Numbered from the stretch's first letter, positions 36,613-44,835 are shown. The stretch is 44,835 nucleotides of DNA from an uncultured Mucispirillum sp. (GCA_944323205.1 CALURO010000015.1:1-44835); one strand, 5' to 3'. Notes: generated from the letters alone by a model not told the origin. Translations and numbers: made by a program.

Positions 36613-37998
36613 ATGATTGCAGGTAGTGATAAATTTAACGATGAATGTGCCATAGCTGGTGTATATGGTAACCATGAAGCTGCTAATTTAGTTTACTTGT
36701 GTCTTTATGCTCTACAGCATAGAGGCCAGCAGGGGACAGGTATTGCAGCTTATGACGGTGACCATATTCATTCAGAAAAACGAGAAGGCTTAGTTGCTGA
36801 TGTTTATACAAAAAAGCGTCTTAAAAAATTACCTGGTAAAATTGCTATAGGTCATAACAGATACCCTACTGATGGTATTTTTTCTGCAAGAAATCTTCAG
36901 CCTGTTATAGCAGAACTGCCAATAGGTGACTGTGCTCTTGCTTATAATGGAAACTTAGTAAATGCTTTTAAAATCCGTAAACAACTTATACAAGACGGAG
37001 CAATATTCTCTACAGGCACAGACTCTGAAACTATTATGCACCTGCTTGCTAAAAGATTAAAAAATGAAGATTTAATTACTGCCCTTTCTAATGTTATGAT
37101 TCAAATAACAGGCTCATACTCTATGGTATTTATGGCTGATAATAAACTTATTGCTATGAGAGATCCACACGGTGTCCGTCCGCTTGCTATGGGTATGATG
37201 AAAGACGGCTATGTATTTGTAAGCGAAACAGTAGCTCTTGATTTAATTGATGCCCATTTTGTTAGAGAAGTAGAGCCGGGAGAAATGGTTGTTGTTGATG
37301 CAAGCGGTGTAAAATCATATTTTCCTAACGGAAAACTTGAAAACCCTGCACCATGTGTTTTTGAACATGTATATTTTGCAAGGCCTGATTCATTTATGTT
37401 TGGCCAGTCTGTTTATGAAGTGCGTAAAGGCTTTGGTAGAATGCTTGCAAAAGAATGCCCAGTAGATGCAGATATTGTTATACCTGTGCCCGACTCTGGC
37501 ATTACAGCAACTATCGGATATTCTGAAGAAAGTAAAATACCTTTTGAGCTTGGTATTATCAGAAACCACTATGTTGGCAGAACATTTATTGAGCCGTCAC
37601 AAAATATACGCGATTTCGGCGTTAGAATAAAACTTAACCCTGTTAGAAATCTAATAAAAGACAAAAGAATAGTTGTTGTTGATGATTCTATTGTCCGTGG
37701 CACAACAAGTAAAAAAATAGTCAAACTTCTGCGTGATGCAGGGGCAAAGGAAATACATATGAGAATATCTGCTCCACCTACAAGCTATCCATGCTATTAC
37801 GGTATAGATACACCTACTAAAAAAGAGCTTATTTCTAATACACATACAGAAGAAGAAATTAGAAAATTTATAGGGGCAGATTCACTGGGATATATTTCTC
37901 TAGAAGGCATGAAACAAGTACTTATTGACAATAACTTCTGTTTTGCATGCTTTACAGGTCAGTATCCAATTGACCCAACAGATTTAATTGAGGACTAA
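36613..37998 (+). CDS. purF: Amidophosphoribosyltransferase PurF, Fe-S (Bacillus) type
   Basis: 461 residues from ATG 36613. A longer in-frame extension back to 36142 runs through the permease gene and the promoter, so I reject it. It catalyses the first committed step of purine synthesis, PRPP plus glutamine to phosphoribosylamine. Cys12 (DECAIAG) follows an 11-residue propeptide and is the Ntn nucleophile exposed by cleavage. The PRPP loop VVVDDSIVRGT lies near 354-364. Cys248, Cys394, Cys443 and Cys446 match the four ligands of the [4Fe-4S] cluster in B. subtilis PurF, whose oxygen lability controls enzyme lifetime. A barrel gene and an HdeD-like gene follow closely. Confidence 0.95.
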   Translation: MIAGSDKFNDECAIAGVYGNHEAANLVYLCLYALQHRGQQGTGIAAYDGDHIHSEKREGLVADVYTKKRLKKLPGKIAIGHNRYPTDGIFSARNLQPVIAELPIGDCALAYNGNLVNAFKIRKQLIQDGAIFSTGTDSETIMHLLAKRLKNEDLITALSNVMIQITGSYSMVFMADNKLIAMRDPHGVRPLAMGMMKDGYVFVSETVALDLIDAHFVREVEPGEMVVVDASGVKSYFPNGKLENPAPCVFEHVYFARPDSFMFGQSVYEVRKGFGRMLAKECPVDADIVIPVPDSGITATIGYSEESKIPFELGIIRNHYVGRTFIEPSQNIRDFGVRIKLNPVRNLIKDKRIVVVDDSIVRGTTSKKIVKLLRDAGAKEIHMRISAPPTSYPCYYGIDTPTKKELISNTHTEEEIRKFIGADSLGYISLEGMKQVLIDNNFCFACFTGQYPIDPTDLIED

Positions 37999-38006
37999 AC
38001 ATATAA

Positions 38007-38663
38007 ATGAAAAAAATATTGTTAGTAATTATTATTTTATCATTTGCCTGCAGCTTTGCTTATGCAGATGACAGATTAAATAAACCATATAACTATGGCT
38101 ATGCAAAAAGGTATGGTATGGTAGCCATTACAGGCAATTTAACAGATAGAATATCTAATGCATGGGGCGATTTAGCTCCCGGTGGCGGCGGTTTTCTGTA
38201 TTATAATATATTAAATGACTTCTGGGGTAATTTCTCCATAGGTTTCAGTGCTGACTATATTGGCGGTGATTTTACTACTAAAAATCAGCAGATAAAAGGT
38301 AAAGCTCATATGGCACCAATTGCATTAAATGTTGCCTATATGACATCATCAAATATAGTTAATGCATGGATAGGTATCGGTGTATCATATAATTTTGCTA
38401 CATTTAATATTTCAGGCGGTACAAATAACGGCGTATATTATGGTGATTTTACTCAAAACAGCCAGTTAATAGGGTTTGATGCATTTGCTGGTGTTGAATA
38501 TCTTTTTACAAAAGACGGAAGATGGGGTGCTTTTTTTGAGTTCAGATATACTTATGCACAAAATCCTAAATTTAATCTAAATTTAACAGGTGTTGGCAGC
38601 GTATCAGATACCCTTGATATGCAGCAGCTTAAATATACTATTGGGTTTTCATACCACTTTTAA
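38007..38663 (+). CDS. Outer-membrane beta-barrel protein
   Basis: 218 residues with a signal peptide (FACSFAYA) and alternating strands ending FSYHF, a classic terminal aromatic for outer-membrane insertion. Blocks such as VNAWIGIGVSYNF, GFDAFAGVEYLFTKDGRWGAFFEF and QLKYTIGFSYHF are typical OMP_b-brl strands. It is not closely related to the three paralogous barrels elsewhere in the window. It starts 8 bases after purF, so it probably shares the purF transcript, although no purine link is evident. Confidence 0.78.
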   Translation: MKKILLVIIILSFACSFAYADDRLNKPYNYGYAKRYGMVAITGNLTDRISNAWGDLAPGGGGFLYYNILNDFWGNFSIGFSADYIGGDFTTKNQQIKGKAHMAPIALNVAYMTSSNIVNAWIGIGVSYNFATFNISGGTNNGVYYGDFTQNSQLIGFDAFAGVEYLFTKDGRWGAFFEFRYTYAQNPKFNLNLTGVGSVSDTLDMQQLKYTIGFSYHF

Positions 38664-38672
38664 GGAGATATT

Positions 38673-39197
38673 ATGTCTAGTTCAAGTTATTTAGCAGGCA
38701 TTATTTTTTCAGTGCTGCTTATAATATTTGGTGTAATTATTATAATGAACCCAGCAAGCACAATGACTGCCTTTGCCATTATTATAAGCATATTAATGAT
38801 TGTTTCAGGACTTACAAATCTATTTTTATTTATAAGTCTGCGTGATTTTAAAGGCTCTATATACTATTTAATAGAAGGCGGTATTTCTATCTTACTTGGT
38901 ATTATGCTTTTAAGCAGCCAGTCTGCTCTTGAAAATCTATTGCCACTGCTAGTAGGTTTTTGGATAGCATTAAAAAGTGTTACAGCTGTTGTAACAGCTG
39001 TTGAATGGAAAAAAAGAAGCTACCCTGCATGGAAATCTTTAATGACTGGCGGTATTATCGGTATTCTTTTAGCACTTTTAATTGCTGCCATTCCTAAAAT
39101 AGTTTCTGTATATATCAGTCTTGTGCTTGGTATAGCTATGATAATCATAGGGCTTGTAATTATTTTATTTGTAATCAATTTAAGAAGAATAAGTTAA
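38673..39197 (+). CDS. HdeD-family (DUF308) membrane protein
   Basis: 174 residues with six hydrophobic helices, as expected for HdeD. Paired repeats such as GVIIIMNPASTMTAFAIIIS and YLIEGGISILLGIMLLSSQSA match the DUF308 pattern. HdeD contributes to acid resistance in E. coli at high cell density; the role elsewhere is unclear. It starts 9 bases after the barrel gene with AGGAG upstream, and is the last gene before the terminator. Confidence 0.85.
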   Translation: MSSSSYLAGIIFSVLLIIFGVIIIMNPASTMTAFAIIISILMIVSGLTNLFLFISLRDFKGSIYYLIEGGISILLGIMLLSSQSALENLLPLLVGFWIALKSVTAVVTAVEWKKRSYPAWKSLMTGGIIGILLALLIAAIPKIVSVYISLVLGIAMIIIGLVIILFVINLRRIS

Positions 39198-39206
39198 GTT
39201 AATATA

Positions 39207-39233
39207 GAAAAAGGGCTTTATAAAAAGCCCTTT
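39207..39233. terminator. Bidirectional terminator between HdeD-like gene and metF
   Basis: AAAAAGGGCTT and AAGCCCTTTTTT around TATAAA form a strong stem with T on the plus strand and, read from the other side, on the minus strand. It serves the two convergent units. Confidence 0.88.
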
Positions 39234-39256
39234 TTTAGTTTATATAGTAAATATTT

Positions 39257-40108
39257 CTATAAAAAATGAAGTTTATCTAATATGCGTTTTGTAGCATGCG
39301 ACCTGTTCAATGTATAAAAATGAAGCCCTGCCACATGATTTTTCACTAAATCTTCGCACTGGTTAACAGCATAATCTATACCAATAGATGCAATATCTTC
39401 TTCGCTTTTGCCTTCCATTGATTTGATTAAATCTTCTGGTATATGGCTTGAGCACATTACCTTAAACCTTTCTATCTGAGAAAAATTAACAATAGGCATT
39501 ATCCCCGCCACAATAGGCACTTTTATGCCTGCTTTTTCTGCACGGTCTCTAAACCTGTAAAAATATTCATTATCAAAAAATAACTGTGTAATAATGAATG
39601 ATGCTCCCATATCTACTTTATATTTAAGCATTTCTATATCTTTTTCAAAAGTGAGAGATTCTGGGTGTTTTTCTGGATAACCTGCCACACCTATACAAAA
39701 CTTACCACGACGGGCTATATAGTTTACTAAATCAGAAGCATATTTAAAATCGCCATGTTTTAAGTCGCTGCCCTTTGGTATATCACCACGAAGAGCAAGC
39801 ACATTTTCTATACCTGCATTTTCCAGTTTTTCTAAAATATTATCAAGGGTAACTTTATTAAAACCAACACATGTAATATGCATCATTGTTTCATATTTAC
39901 AAGTGTCTTTAATATAATTTATCCAGTCAAAAGTTTTATCAGCTGTAGAACCACCTGCTCCAAAAGTAACTGATGAAAAATCTGCATTTTCAACTTGCAA
40001 AGAATCTATAGTATCAAAAAGCACTTTTTCTATAGCTAAAGTTTTAGGCGGAAAAAACTCAAATGAAATAGACGGCTTTCTAGTATTTAATATATTTGAA
40101 ATGCTCAT
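39257..40108 (-). CDS. metF: 5,10-methylenetetrahydrofolate reductase
   Basis: 283 residues, normal for bacterial MetF. It starts with SFEFFPPKT, the substrate-binding Glu motif, continues with FGAGGST and HITCVGFN, then VLALRGDIPKG, and FIITQLFFDNEYFYRF in the last half. This FAD enzyme reduces methylene-THF to methyl-THF for methionine synthesis. It is a single gene, convergent with the purF unit. No riboswitch is visible in the 90 bases upstream. Confidence 0.94.
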   Translation of the reverse strand: MSISNILNTRKPSISFEFFPPKTLAIEKVLFDTIDSLQVENADFSSVTFGAGGSTADKTFDWINYIKDTCKYETMMHITCVGFNKVTLDNILEKLENAGIENVLALRGDIPKGSDLKHGDFKYASDLVNYIARRGKFCIGVAGYPEKHPESLTFEKDIEMLKYKVDMGASFIITQLFFDNEYFYRFRDRAEKAGIKVPIVAGIMPIVNFSQIERFKVMCSSHIPEDLIKSMEGKSEEDIASIGIDYAVNQCEDLVKNHVAGLHFYTLNRSHATKRILDKLHFL

Positions 40109-40195
40109 TAACCCTATACTCCATAAATTAAATTTTCAGTAGATATTGCACTAAAAATATAAATTTGTAAATAGTAAATCATATAAATTTAAAAT

Positions 40196-40549
40196 TTATT
40201 GGCATAACTGCATTTTTTGAGATAAAATAGTTTTATTATCTTTTATAATTTCTATAAAATTATCTCTGTCTATTATATATTTTGTATCATCATTAATGAA
40301 TTCATAATATAAAAAGTTACTGTTTCTTTTAGATATTACAGCTTTTCCCTGTAATGTAATAAAATCACCTGTTTTTTTATTTAATCCTATATAAATTACT
40401 TTATCACAGGCTATATCGCCCTCTGGGCATAATGTTACTAACTTTATCCATAAATCATTACTTTCAAAAGAGCATGGCTCTATTGGAACATTTTGTGCAA
40501 AAGTTATTAATGGAAACATAAGAAATATATAGATAATTGTTTTTTTCAT
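40196..40549 (-). CDS. Small secreted hypothetical protein
   Basis: Starting at the ATG at 40549 (GGAG upstream) gives 117 residues. A clear signal peptide ends near TFAQ. The mature part has four Cys (PCSF, TLCP, ACDK and the penultimate CQ), an even number that could form disulphides, and is otherwise beta-rich. I do not recognise a family. It lies 26 bases after the TPR membrane protein on the same strand, so it is probably the second gene of that unit. Confidence 0.7.
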   Translation of the reverse strand: MKKTIIYIFLMFPLITFAQNVPIEPCSFESNDLWIKLVTLCPEGDIACDKVIYIGLNKKTGDFITLQGKAVISKRNSNFLYYEFINDDTKYIIDRDNFIEIIKDNKTILSQKMQLCQ

Positions 40550-40575
40550 AATTTTCTCCACTCCTTTTATTTATA

Positions 40576-41667
40576 CTAAAAAATAAAATCTATTAATATT
40601 TTTATTATTAAAGCTGCAAAAGCTATTTTAAAAACTAATAAAAATGCTTCCTTCTTTTTCAAAGTGGAAATATGCTTTTTTATTTCTGGCAAATCTTTAA
40701 AAGACAGTGCTTTTTTATAATAATCAAATGCTTCATCATATTTACCAAGTTTTTCATTACAAAGCCCTGTAAGTGTATAAAGCTCCGCTTTATCATCATA
40801 TTCTGTTGCTTTATTTAAGCATTCTAAAGCCTTACCGAATTCTCTTTTATTAATATAATATACTCCAAAAACATAATTTAAATCTGCATCATCAGGATAT
40901 AATTTAACACCTTCTTCAAGATATTTTAACTGTTTCTCATTATCGTCTAAGCTATCAGCACACAAAGCAGCATAATAATAAAGCCAGTTATCATTCTTGC
41001 CTAAAGCAAGTGATTTTTCCAAGTAAACCATTGCTTTATTATACTGTTCTAATTCAAATAAGCATAAGCCAGCTTCAGAATATACCCAGCTGTCATTTCT
41101 GCCAAGTAACATTACTTTTTCTATATTTTCATAGGCTTTTCCACACTCATTCTGCAGCCTGTATAAATATGATAATTCACTTTCAAAATTTATTAATTCC
41201 TCATTATTTTTTATTAATGGACGGCATTTATTTAAATATTCACATGCTTTACTAAATTTTTTTTCATCAAGTTTTTTGCGGAAAAGTTTAATATAAGTAC
41301 AGTATAATAAAGAAGATGTATCATCAAAATCTGGATAAATTTCTAAAGCTTTTATAAGATATTTTTCGGCTTCTTTATATTTTTGCAGATAATAGCAGGA
41401 AATGCCTGCATGATAATTCCATAAGGCACTATTCTCCCCTTCATCTTTTACCTGCATTAAAGCTGATAAACCTTTTTTGTATTCTTCATTATTATTATAT
41501 GCTGCTGCAAGTCTGCACACCATATCAAATGTTAACTGCTCTTTTGGAAGTTTAGTAATAATTTCTATAATTTTCTTGTGCTGCCCTGTTTCACATAGTC
41601 TTTCTATCTGTTTTTCTATATCTTGATTTTCAAATTGTTCTTCACCATCTTTTGTAATAACTGCCAT
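40576..41667 (-). CDS. TPR-repeat protein with C-terminal membrane anchor
   Basis: 363 residues. About seven or eight TPR units (for example LIKALEIYPDFDD, ALGKNDNWLYYYAALCADSL, YDEAFDYYKKALSF) occupy residues 10-335, then one hydrophobic helix ends the protein. There is no signal peptide, so it would be a tail-anchored cytoplasmic scaffold. The ligand is unknown. Neighbours are the small secreted protein and, past a terminator, the DUF4241 remnant. Confidence 0.82.
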   Translation of the reverse strand: MAVITKDGEEQFENQDIEKQIERLCETGQHKKIIEIITKLPKEQLTFDMVCRLAAAYNNNEEYKKGLSALMQVKDEGENSALWNYHAGISCYYLQKYKEAEKYLIKALEIYPDFDDTSSLLYCTYIKLFRKKLDEKKFSKACEYLNKCRPLIKNNEELINFESELSYLYRLQNECGKAYENIEKVMLLGRNDSWVYSEAGLCLFELEQYNKAMVYLEKSLALGKNDNWLYYYAALCADSLDDNEKQLKYLEEGVKLYPDDADLNYVFGVYYINKREFGKALECLNKATEYDDKAELYTLTGLCNEKLGKYDEAFDYYKKALSFKDLPEIKKHISTLKKKEAFLLVFKIAFAALIIKILIDFIF

Positions 41668-41726
41668 AACTTTTCACTCCTCATAATAAGAGTAGCAAAT
41701 CCTAATATATACTACTGTTAAAAAAA

Positions 41727-41754
41727 GGCAGAAGCTGTTTAATAACTTCTGCCG
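41727..41754 (-). terminator. Rho-independent terminator after the DUF4241 gene
   Basis: The minus strand reads GGCAGAAGTTAT, a short loop, GCTTCTGCC, then seven T. It ends the DUF4241/DUF4299 unit. Confidence 0.85.
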
Positions 41755-41769
41755 TTATTATAAATTAAA

Positions 41770-42500
41770 CTATTCTTCAAAATATTCTTCTTCAATGTCT
41801 ATGAATAAAATATAAAATCCACATAGCTTTTTATTTTCATCATATCCAAAATAGCTGGCATAATAACCATCACCCCAGCCAGAATGAAATACTGGTATAT
41901 TTAAATCTGTTTCTGGTATAGTCCAGTTTACCCAGTCCCCATATTCCTGCTGATATTTTGGATATTTTGAAGCATTTTCAGCTAATAAGTCATCAAATAA
42001 ATCATCAAACGGATTATCGGCATCTTTTGTTTCTACTAAATGTTTCCAGTATTTAATATAGGCTTCCTGTGTTTTTTTATCTATTAAACAGCCCATGCCT
42101 GCATCAACAGAAAAGCCATAAATATCGCCTTCTTCTGCAGTATCCATATCTTCTTCATTGCCAACCACTGCAAGCTCATAAATAACTGGATTACTTTTAG
42201 TAAACTCTACTTTAACACAAGCATATCTATCCCCATATTTTTCACTAGGTACAACAGCTATTTTTACAGGGTAAATTCCTGCCAGAGCTTCCTGCAGAAA
42301 TGCTGGTGCTGTATCTAACTCAATTAATGGGTCGCATGCTATGATTTTACCTGTTGGAAGATTAACATTTCCAATTTCAAGCACATCAACATCTATACTG
42401 CCTATTTTTTTACTTGTAAAATAGCTTTCTAAATTTATTTTACACCTAAATTTATCCTTATTTTTTCATAAGTTTCAAGCCATTTTTTATTCATAGACAT
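41770..42500 (-). pseudogene. DUF4241-family gene with a 5' frameshift
   Basis: The main frame (from a GTG at 42384, 204 residues) is DUF4241: NLPTGKIIACDPLIEL, PVKIAVVPSEKYGDRYACVKV, GFSVDAGMGCLIDK and a final PVFHSGWGDGYYASYFGYD block. The family's natural N-terminus lies upstream in another frame: ATG at 42500, encoding MSMNKKWLETYEK, preceded by GGAG. The frames join if one A is restored to the A6 run (T6 on the plus strand, 42461-42466), giving ...YEKNKDKFRCKINLESYF... So the gene is frameshifted near codon 13, though internal initiation at 42384 could still make most of the domain. Function of DUF4241 is unknown. Confidence 0.72.
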
Positions 42501-42506
42501 TTTAAA

Positions 42507-43423
42507 TTATTCTCCTAATATTTCTTCCATATCCTCGCGGCTTAATGCTTCCACTAAAATATTGTTTGCATCGATTAATTTATATTTTTCTTTTGGCAGT
42601 TTAGCTATAAAAGCTGAATATTCCATTCTGCCTATTACATTATATGAGTCATCATCATCTTAGTCACCATCTATTGCCACAAGGCTTATTTCCCAGCGAA
42701 CATCTTCATTTCTAACCATACGAGCATACTGATACCCTACTCTTGGTTCATAAGGAAGAACTGTAGTTACTGTTTCTGTTATAGTATATGCACCAATTAT
42801 AGAGCCATCTTTAGCTTGAAAAAAGTCTTGAGTTGAAGTAAAAGCATCAATATTTTGTATATCTGTAATAAATTCTGAGAATTTTTCTACTGGGTCATCT
42901 GATTCCATTATCTCTGTAAACATTTTTTCATCAAATGATACTGGTCTGTGGATACCATAAACTTCTATAGTGTGCTGGCTTGTTCTTTTAAAAACTTCCA
43001 TAGTCTGCTCTAAACCAGACATAATATGTTCATAATATGGATATTCTTCAATATTGTTTATAGTATATTCATCATCATATTCTGTAGTAACTTTTGGATT
43101 TCTTAAAAAATTGCCTAAATCACGGATAAAATTAAAAATAACACCAAAATCACCAGTGCTGCATGGAGAAAATGCTCTTATGCAGTAACAGTTAGAATCT
43201 GCATCAAAAGAAAACTCAAAACCCCTTGCACTTGCCCCTTCCTAACCAAGTAAAAGAAACTCTATTTCATCTATTTTAGTTTCTAAATATTCTTCATATT
43301 CTTCATATTCTTCATCATCTTCATCAACATCATACTGCGAAATAGTCTGACCTATTTCTAATAACTGACTTACAGTACTACTCCCCTTGTTATTAATGTC
43401 TTCAAGAAAAAAGTTGTACTCAT
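42507..43423 (-). pseudogene. DUF4299-like gene, broken three times
   Basis: One ancestral frame of about 305 codons can be followed from ATG 43423 (GGAGG upstream) to TAA 42507-42509. Lesions: a one-base loss in a T run near the start (A6 on the plus strand, 43407-43412), an in-frame TAG (43242-43244) and an in-frame TAA (42660-42662). Recovered pieces read MSTTFFLEDINNKG, GFEFSFDADSNCYCIRAFSP, VYGIHRPVSFDEKMF and, past the last stop, MEYSAFIAKLPKEKYKLIDA. Overall layout resembles DUF4299, a family of unknown function; that name is from memory of the pattern. The 42660-43022 segment is open alone but is only the middle. EEYEEYEEY comes from a 9-base tandem repeat near 43290-43325. Confidence 0.7.
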
Positions 43424-43579
43424 AACACTCCTCCTGTTCTGGTTATTTATACATATTAAATATCATCTATTCTTATAGATGAAACTTATTATATTATTTA
43501 TAAACCACTTTATAATTTTTTCAATCAAATTTTTTTATAAGTTTTTGTTGCAAACAATACATTATGATAATTTATTATT

Positions 43580-43730
43580 TTATACCAATAAGTTTTCAAT
43601 TTTCTGTCGGCTCAATCCTCCTACTAAAATATTGCCTGCTTCAATAAATTTATATTTATGCTTAGGCAGTTTTTTATAAATTCTGAATATTCCATTACCC
43701 CTAACATTTCATTCATAATAAAATTTATAC
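43580..43730 (-). pseudogene. Second DUF4299-like copy, C-terminal fragment
   Basis: The minus strand encodes VMEYSEFIK, a frameshift, then KLPKHKYKFIEAGNILVGGL and SRQKIENLLV before TAA 43580-43582. This parallels the end of the preceding pseudogene (MEYSAFIAKLPKEKYKLIDA, NNILVEALSRED). It is therefore a decayed duplicate of which only about 45 codons remain. The DNA from 43424 to 43579 is A/T-rich with no recognisable gene. Confidence 0.65.
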
Positions 43731-43736
43731 TCATTT

Positions 43737-44030
43737 CTATACATCATTCTGTTCTATATCAGGACATATGTTATAATACTCAACTGCTGTTTTAATTGCT
43801 GCTTTTTGTGAAACAGATTCTGGCAGCAAAAATTCGAGAGTACTGTATGATATTAATGCAGGGACAGCCCTAAATTTATCATAATAATATTTTCTTATAC
43901 TCATTAAAGTTAAAGTATCAGGACATTCATTCCAGTTGCCAAAAGAAATATATGCAAATATCTTCAATGGATTTTTTACAGGAATTTGGGCAATAATTAA
44001 AGGATTAGTCATCTTAGTTTCCTGATTCCA
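43737..44030 (-). pseudogene. DUF4253-family gene, N-terminus lost at the IS3 remnant
   Basis: The open part from ATG 44012 is 91 residues and reads as the C-terminal half of DUF4253: NPLKIFAYISFGNWNECPD, YYYDKFRAVPALISYSTLEF and a final YYNICPDI. The frame continues six codons upstream (WNQETK) with family-like spacing, then meets a stop at the edge of the IS3-family remnant. I conclude that the 5' part was removed by insertion or a later deletion. Function of DUF4253 is unknown. Confidence 0.7.
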
Positions 44031-44033
44031 TTA

Positions 44034-44698
44034 AGAGTTAAAGAAACTAGGTTATAAGCATAACAAAAAGACAGTATATAAGTTAATGAAAGAATTAAAA
44101 TAGCATCCGTAATAAGAGTTAACAAAAGATATAAGCGAGGTAAAATAAGCTCTATATGCGATAACAAATTAAATAGAGAATTTATAAGTAACAGACCATA
44201 TTTAAAATTAGTAACTAATGTAACAGAGATAAAAATAAATAAAGACAAGGAGTATCTATCAGCAGTAATGGATTTATATAATAGAAAAATAACAGCATAC
44301 AGTATAAGTAAATTTAATAATGAAGATATGGTTATAAATAACTTAAAGCAGGCAATAAATAAACCAAGGATATAAGTGGATTAATGATACATTCAGACAA
44401 AAATATTTTATATCAAGCACATAGATATAGAAAGTATTAAATGATGATAATAATATAGAACAAAGTATATCAAAATGTGGTAATTATTATGATAATGCAG
44501 TTATAGAGAGTTTCTTTGCTACTTTCAAAAGTGAATTCGTTTATATAAATAAATTTGAAAATATAGAACAGTTTAAATATGAACTTGAAAAATAATATGT
44601 TTTTATAATAATTGTAGAATAAAAAGTAATGGCTTACACATATGCAGGAAAAACAAATTTATCTAGTGGCTTAGTAGAATTTTTTTGGGGTAAGTTCA
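44034..44698 (+). pseudogene. Degenerate IS3-family transposase (OrfB) and right end
   Basis: Across several frames the plus strand encodes LKKLGYKHNKKTVYKLMKEL, then RYKRGK, NKLNREF, VTNVTEIKINKDKEYLSAVM, DLYNRKITAYSI, HSD, then GNYYDNAVIESFFATFKSEF. These are, in order, the HTH_21-type region and the rve DDE domain, including the D of VTxVTE, the HSD motif and the E of NAVIESFFATFKSE. Stops and shifts occur near 44097, 44375 and 44593, so it cannot be active. The terminal repeat TTTTTTGGGGTAAGTTCA ends at 44698. The left end is missing where the DUF4253 fragment begins. Open frames on the opposite strand here are shadows. Confidence 0.8.
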
Positions 44699-44761
44699 AT
44701 CTATAAATAAATATAGTAAATATTAATATAATATAATGTAATCTAGTATAATTATGTAAGA

Positions 44762-44788
44762 GCCTGTATCAAATTTTGTGTAAACTGT
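44762..44788 (-). mobile_element. Terminal inverted repeat of a second IS256-family element
   Basis: GCCTGTATCAAATTTTGTGT lies just outside the transposase stop at 44789, with the GAG...CCTGT start typical of IS256-family tips (from 44759). It differs from the 264-291 repeat, so this is a separate element of the same family. Confidence 0.6.
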
Positions 44789-44835
44789 TTAATTTCCGTA
44801 TTCCATCTCAAATCTATTTAAAGCAGGCTTCCAGT
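44789..44835 (-). CDS. IS256-family transposase, C-terminal end (partial at window edge)
   Basis: The minus strand enters from the right edge and encodes WKPALNRFEMEYGN before TAA (44789-44791). W-x-PALN-x-F is the C-terminal signature of one IS256/Mutator subgroup. Only 14 residues are visible, so intactness is unknown. Confidence 0.65.
   Translation of the reverse strand, partial: WKPALNRFEMEYGN

Noticed and set aside
40109..40195. SAM or cobalamin riboswitch before metF
   Set aside because: The 90-base leader is A/T-rich without conserved aptamer motifs or a terminator hairpin.
42455..42500. Programmed ribosomal frameshift in the DUF4241 gene
   Set aside because: A6 is not a strong slippery site with a visible stimulator, and neighbouring genes show plain decay; a lesion or read error is simpler.
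42660..43022. A standalone 120-residue gene
   Set aside because: Sequence before its first Met and after its stop continues the same protein in the same frame, so it is the middle of a larger broken gene.
44009..44248. A 79-codon frame on the minus strand
   Set aside because: It is antisense to the recognisable VTNVTEIKIN part of the IS3 transposase remnant.

Overview
The window is A+T-rich (about 30% G+C by eye) chromosomal DNA from a Gram-negative (diderm) bacterium. The outer-membrane side is clear: lipoproteins, several outer-membrane beta-barrels, an RND pump with its periplasmic adaptor, ExbB/ExbD/TonB, and a sigma-E-like operon with an RseB-like protein and DegP. The mix of this envelope with a Firmicute-style single-chain PurL, a Bacillus-type Fe-S PurF and an RqcH homologue, plus the base composition, would fit a host-associated member of the Deferribacterota such as Mucispirillum. 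That taxonomic guess is inference only.

Layout. 1-291: 3' end of an IS256-family element. 296-2606: two paralogous lipoproteins and a small beta-barrel. 2708-6399: branched-chain amino-acid ABC transporter (livHMGF, no binding protein), with an oversized LivH. 6516-10382: PurL. 10490-15898: surE, a 913-residue TPR protein, exbB, exbD, tonB. 16129-17721: rqcH. 17836-17945: candidate C-rich small RNA. 18045-18824: mazG. 18864-21080: a second lipoprotein/beta-barrel locus paralogous to the first. 21205-22545: CNNM/CorC-type membrane protein. 22702-23076: MITE-like element. 23148-24497: gdhA. 24541-24827: decayed IS256-derived element. 24919-29747: acetyltransferase, RND pump, adaptor. 29881-31898: LtaS-like phosphoglycerol transferase with a G9 tract. 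32071-35492: rpoE / anti-sigma / RseB-like / degP operon. 35547-36458: EamA permease. 36613-39197: purF, beta-barrel, HdeD-like protein. 39257-40108: metF. 40196-41667: a small secreted protein and a TPR membrane protein. 41770-44030: graveyard of DUF4241, DUF4299 (two copies) and DUF4253 genes. 44034-44698: degenerate IS3-family transposase. 44762-end: end of another IS256-family element.

Working together. Envelope biology dominates. The sigma-E operon senses envelope stress and makes its own protease; the TonB-type operon energises the outer membrane; the two lipoprotein/barrel loci share one gene order and look like a duplicated, undescribed surface module. Metabolism is purine synthesis (purL, purF), folate (metF), glutamate (gdhA) and amino-acid uptake.

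The most interesting signals are the poly-G tract that decides the C-terminus of the LtaS-like enzyme (likely phase variation), a candidate small RNA with two CCUCCU anti-Shine-Dalgarno motifs and two CCCC loops, the duplicated lipoprotein/barrel family, a 375-bp MITE-like element, and the decaying DUF4241/4299/4253 cluster invaded by insertion sequences.
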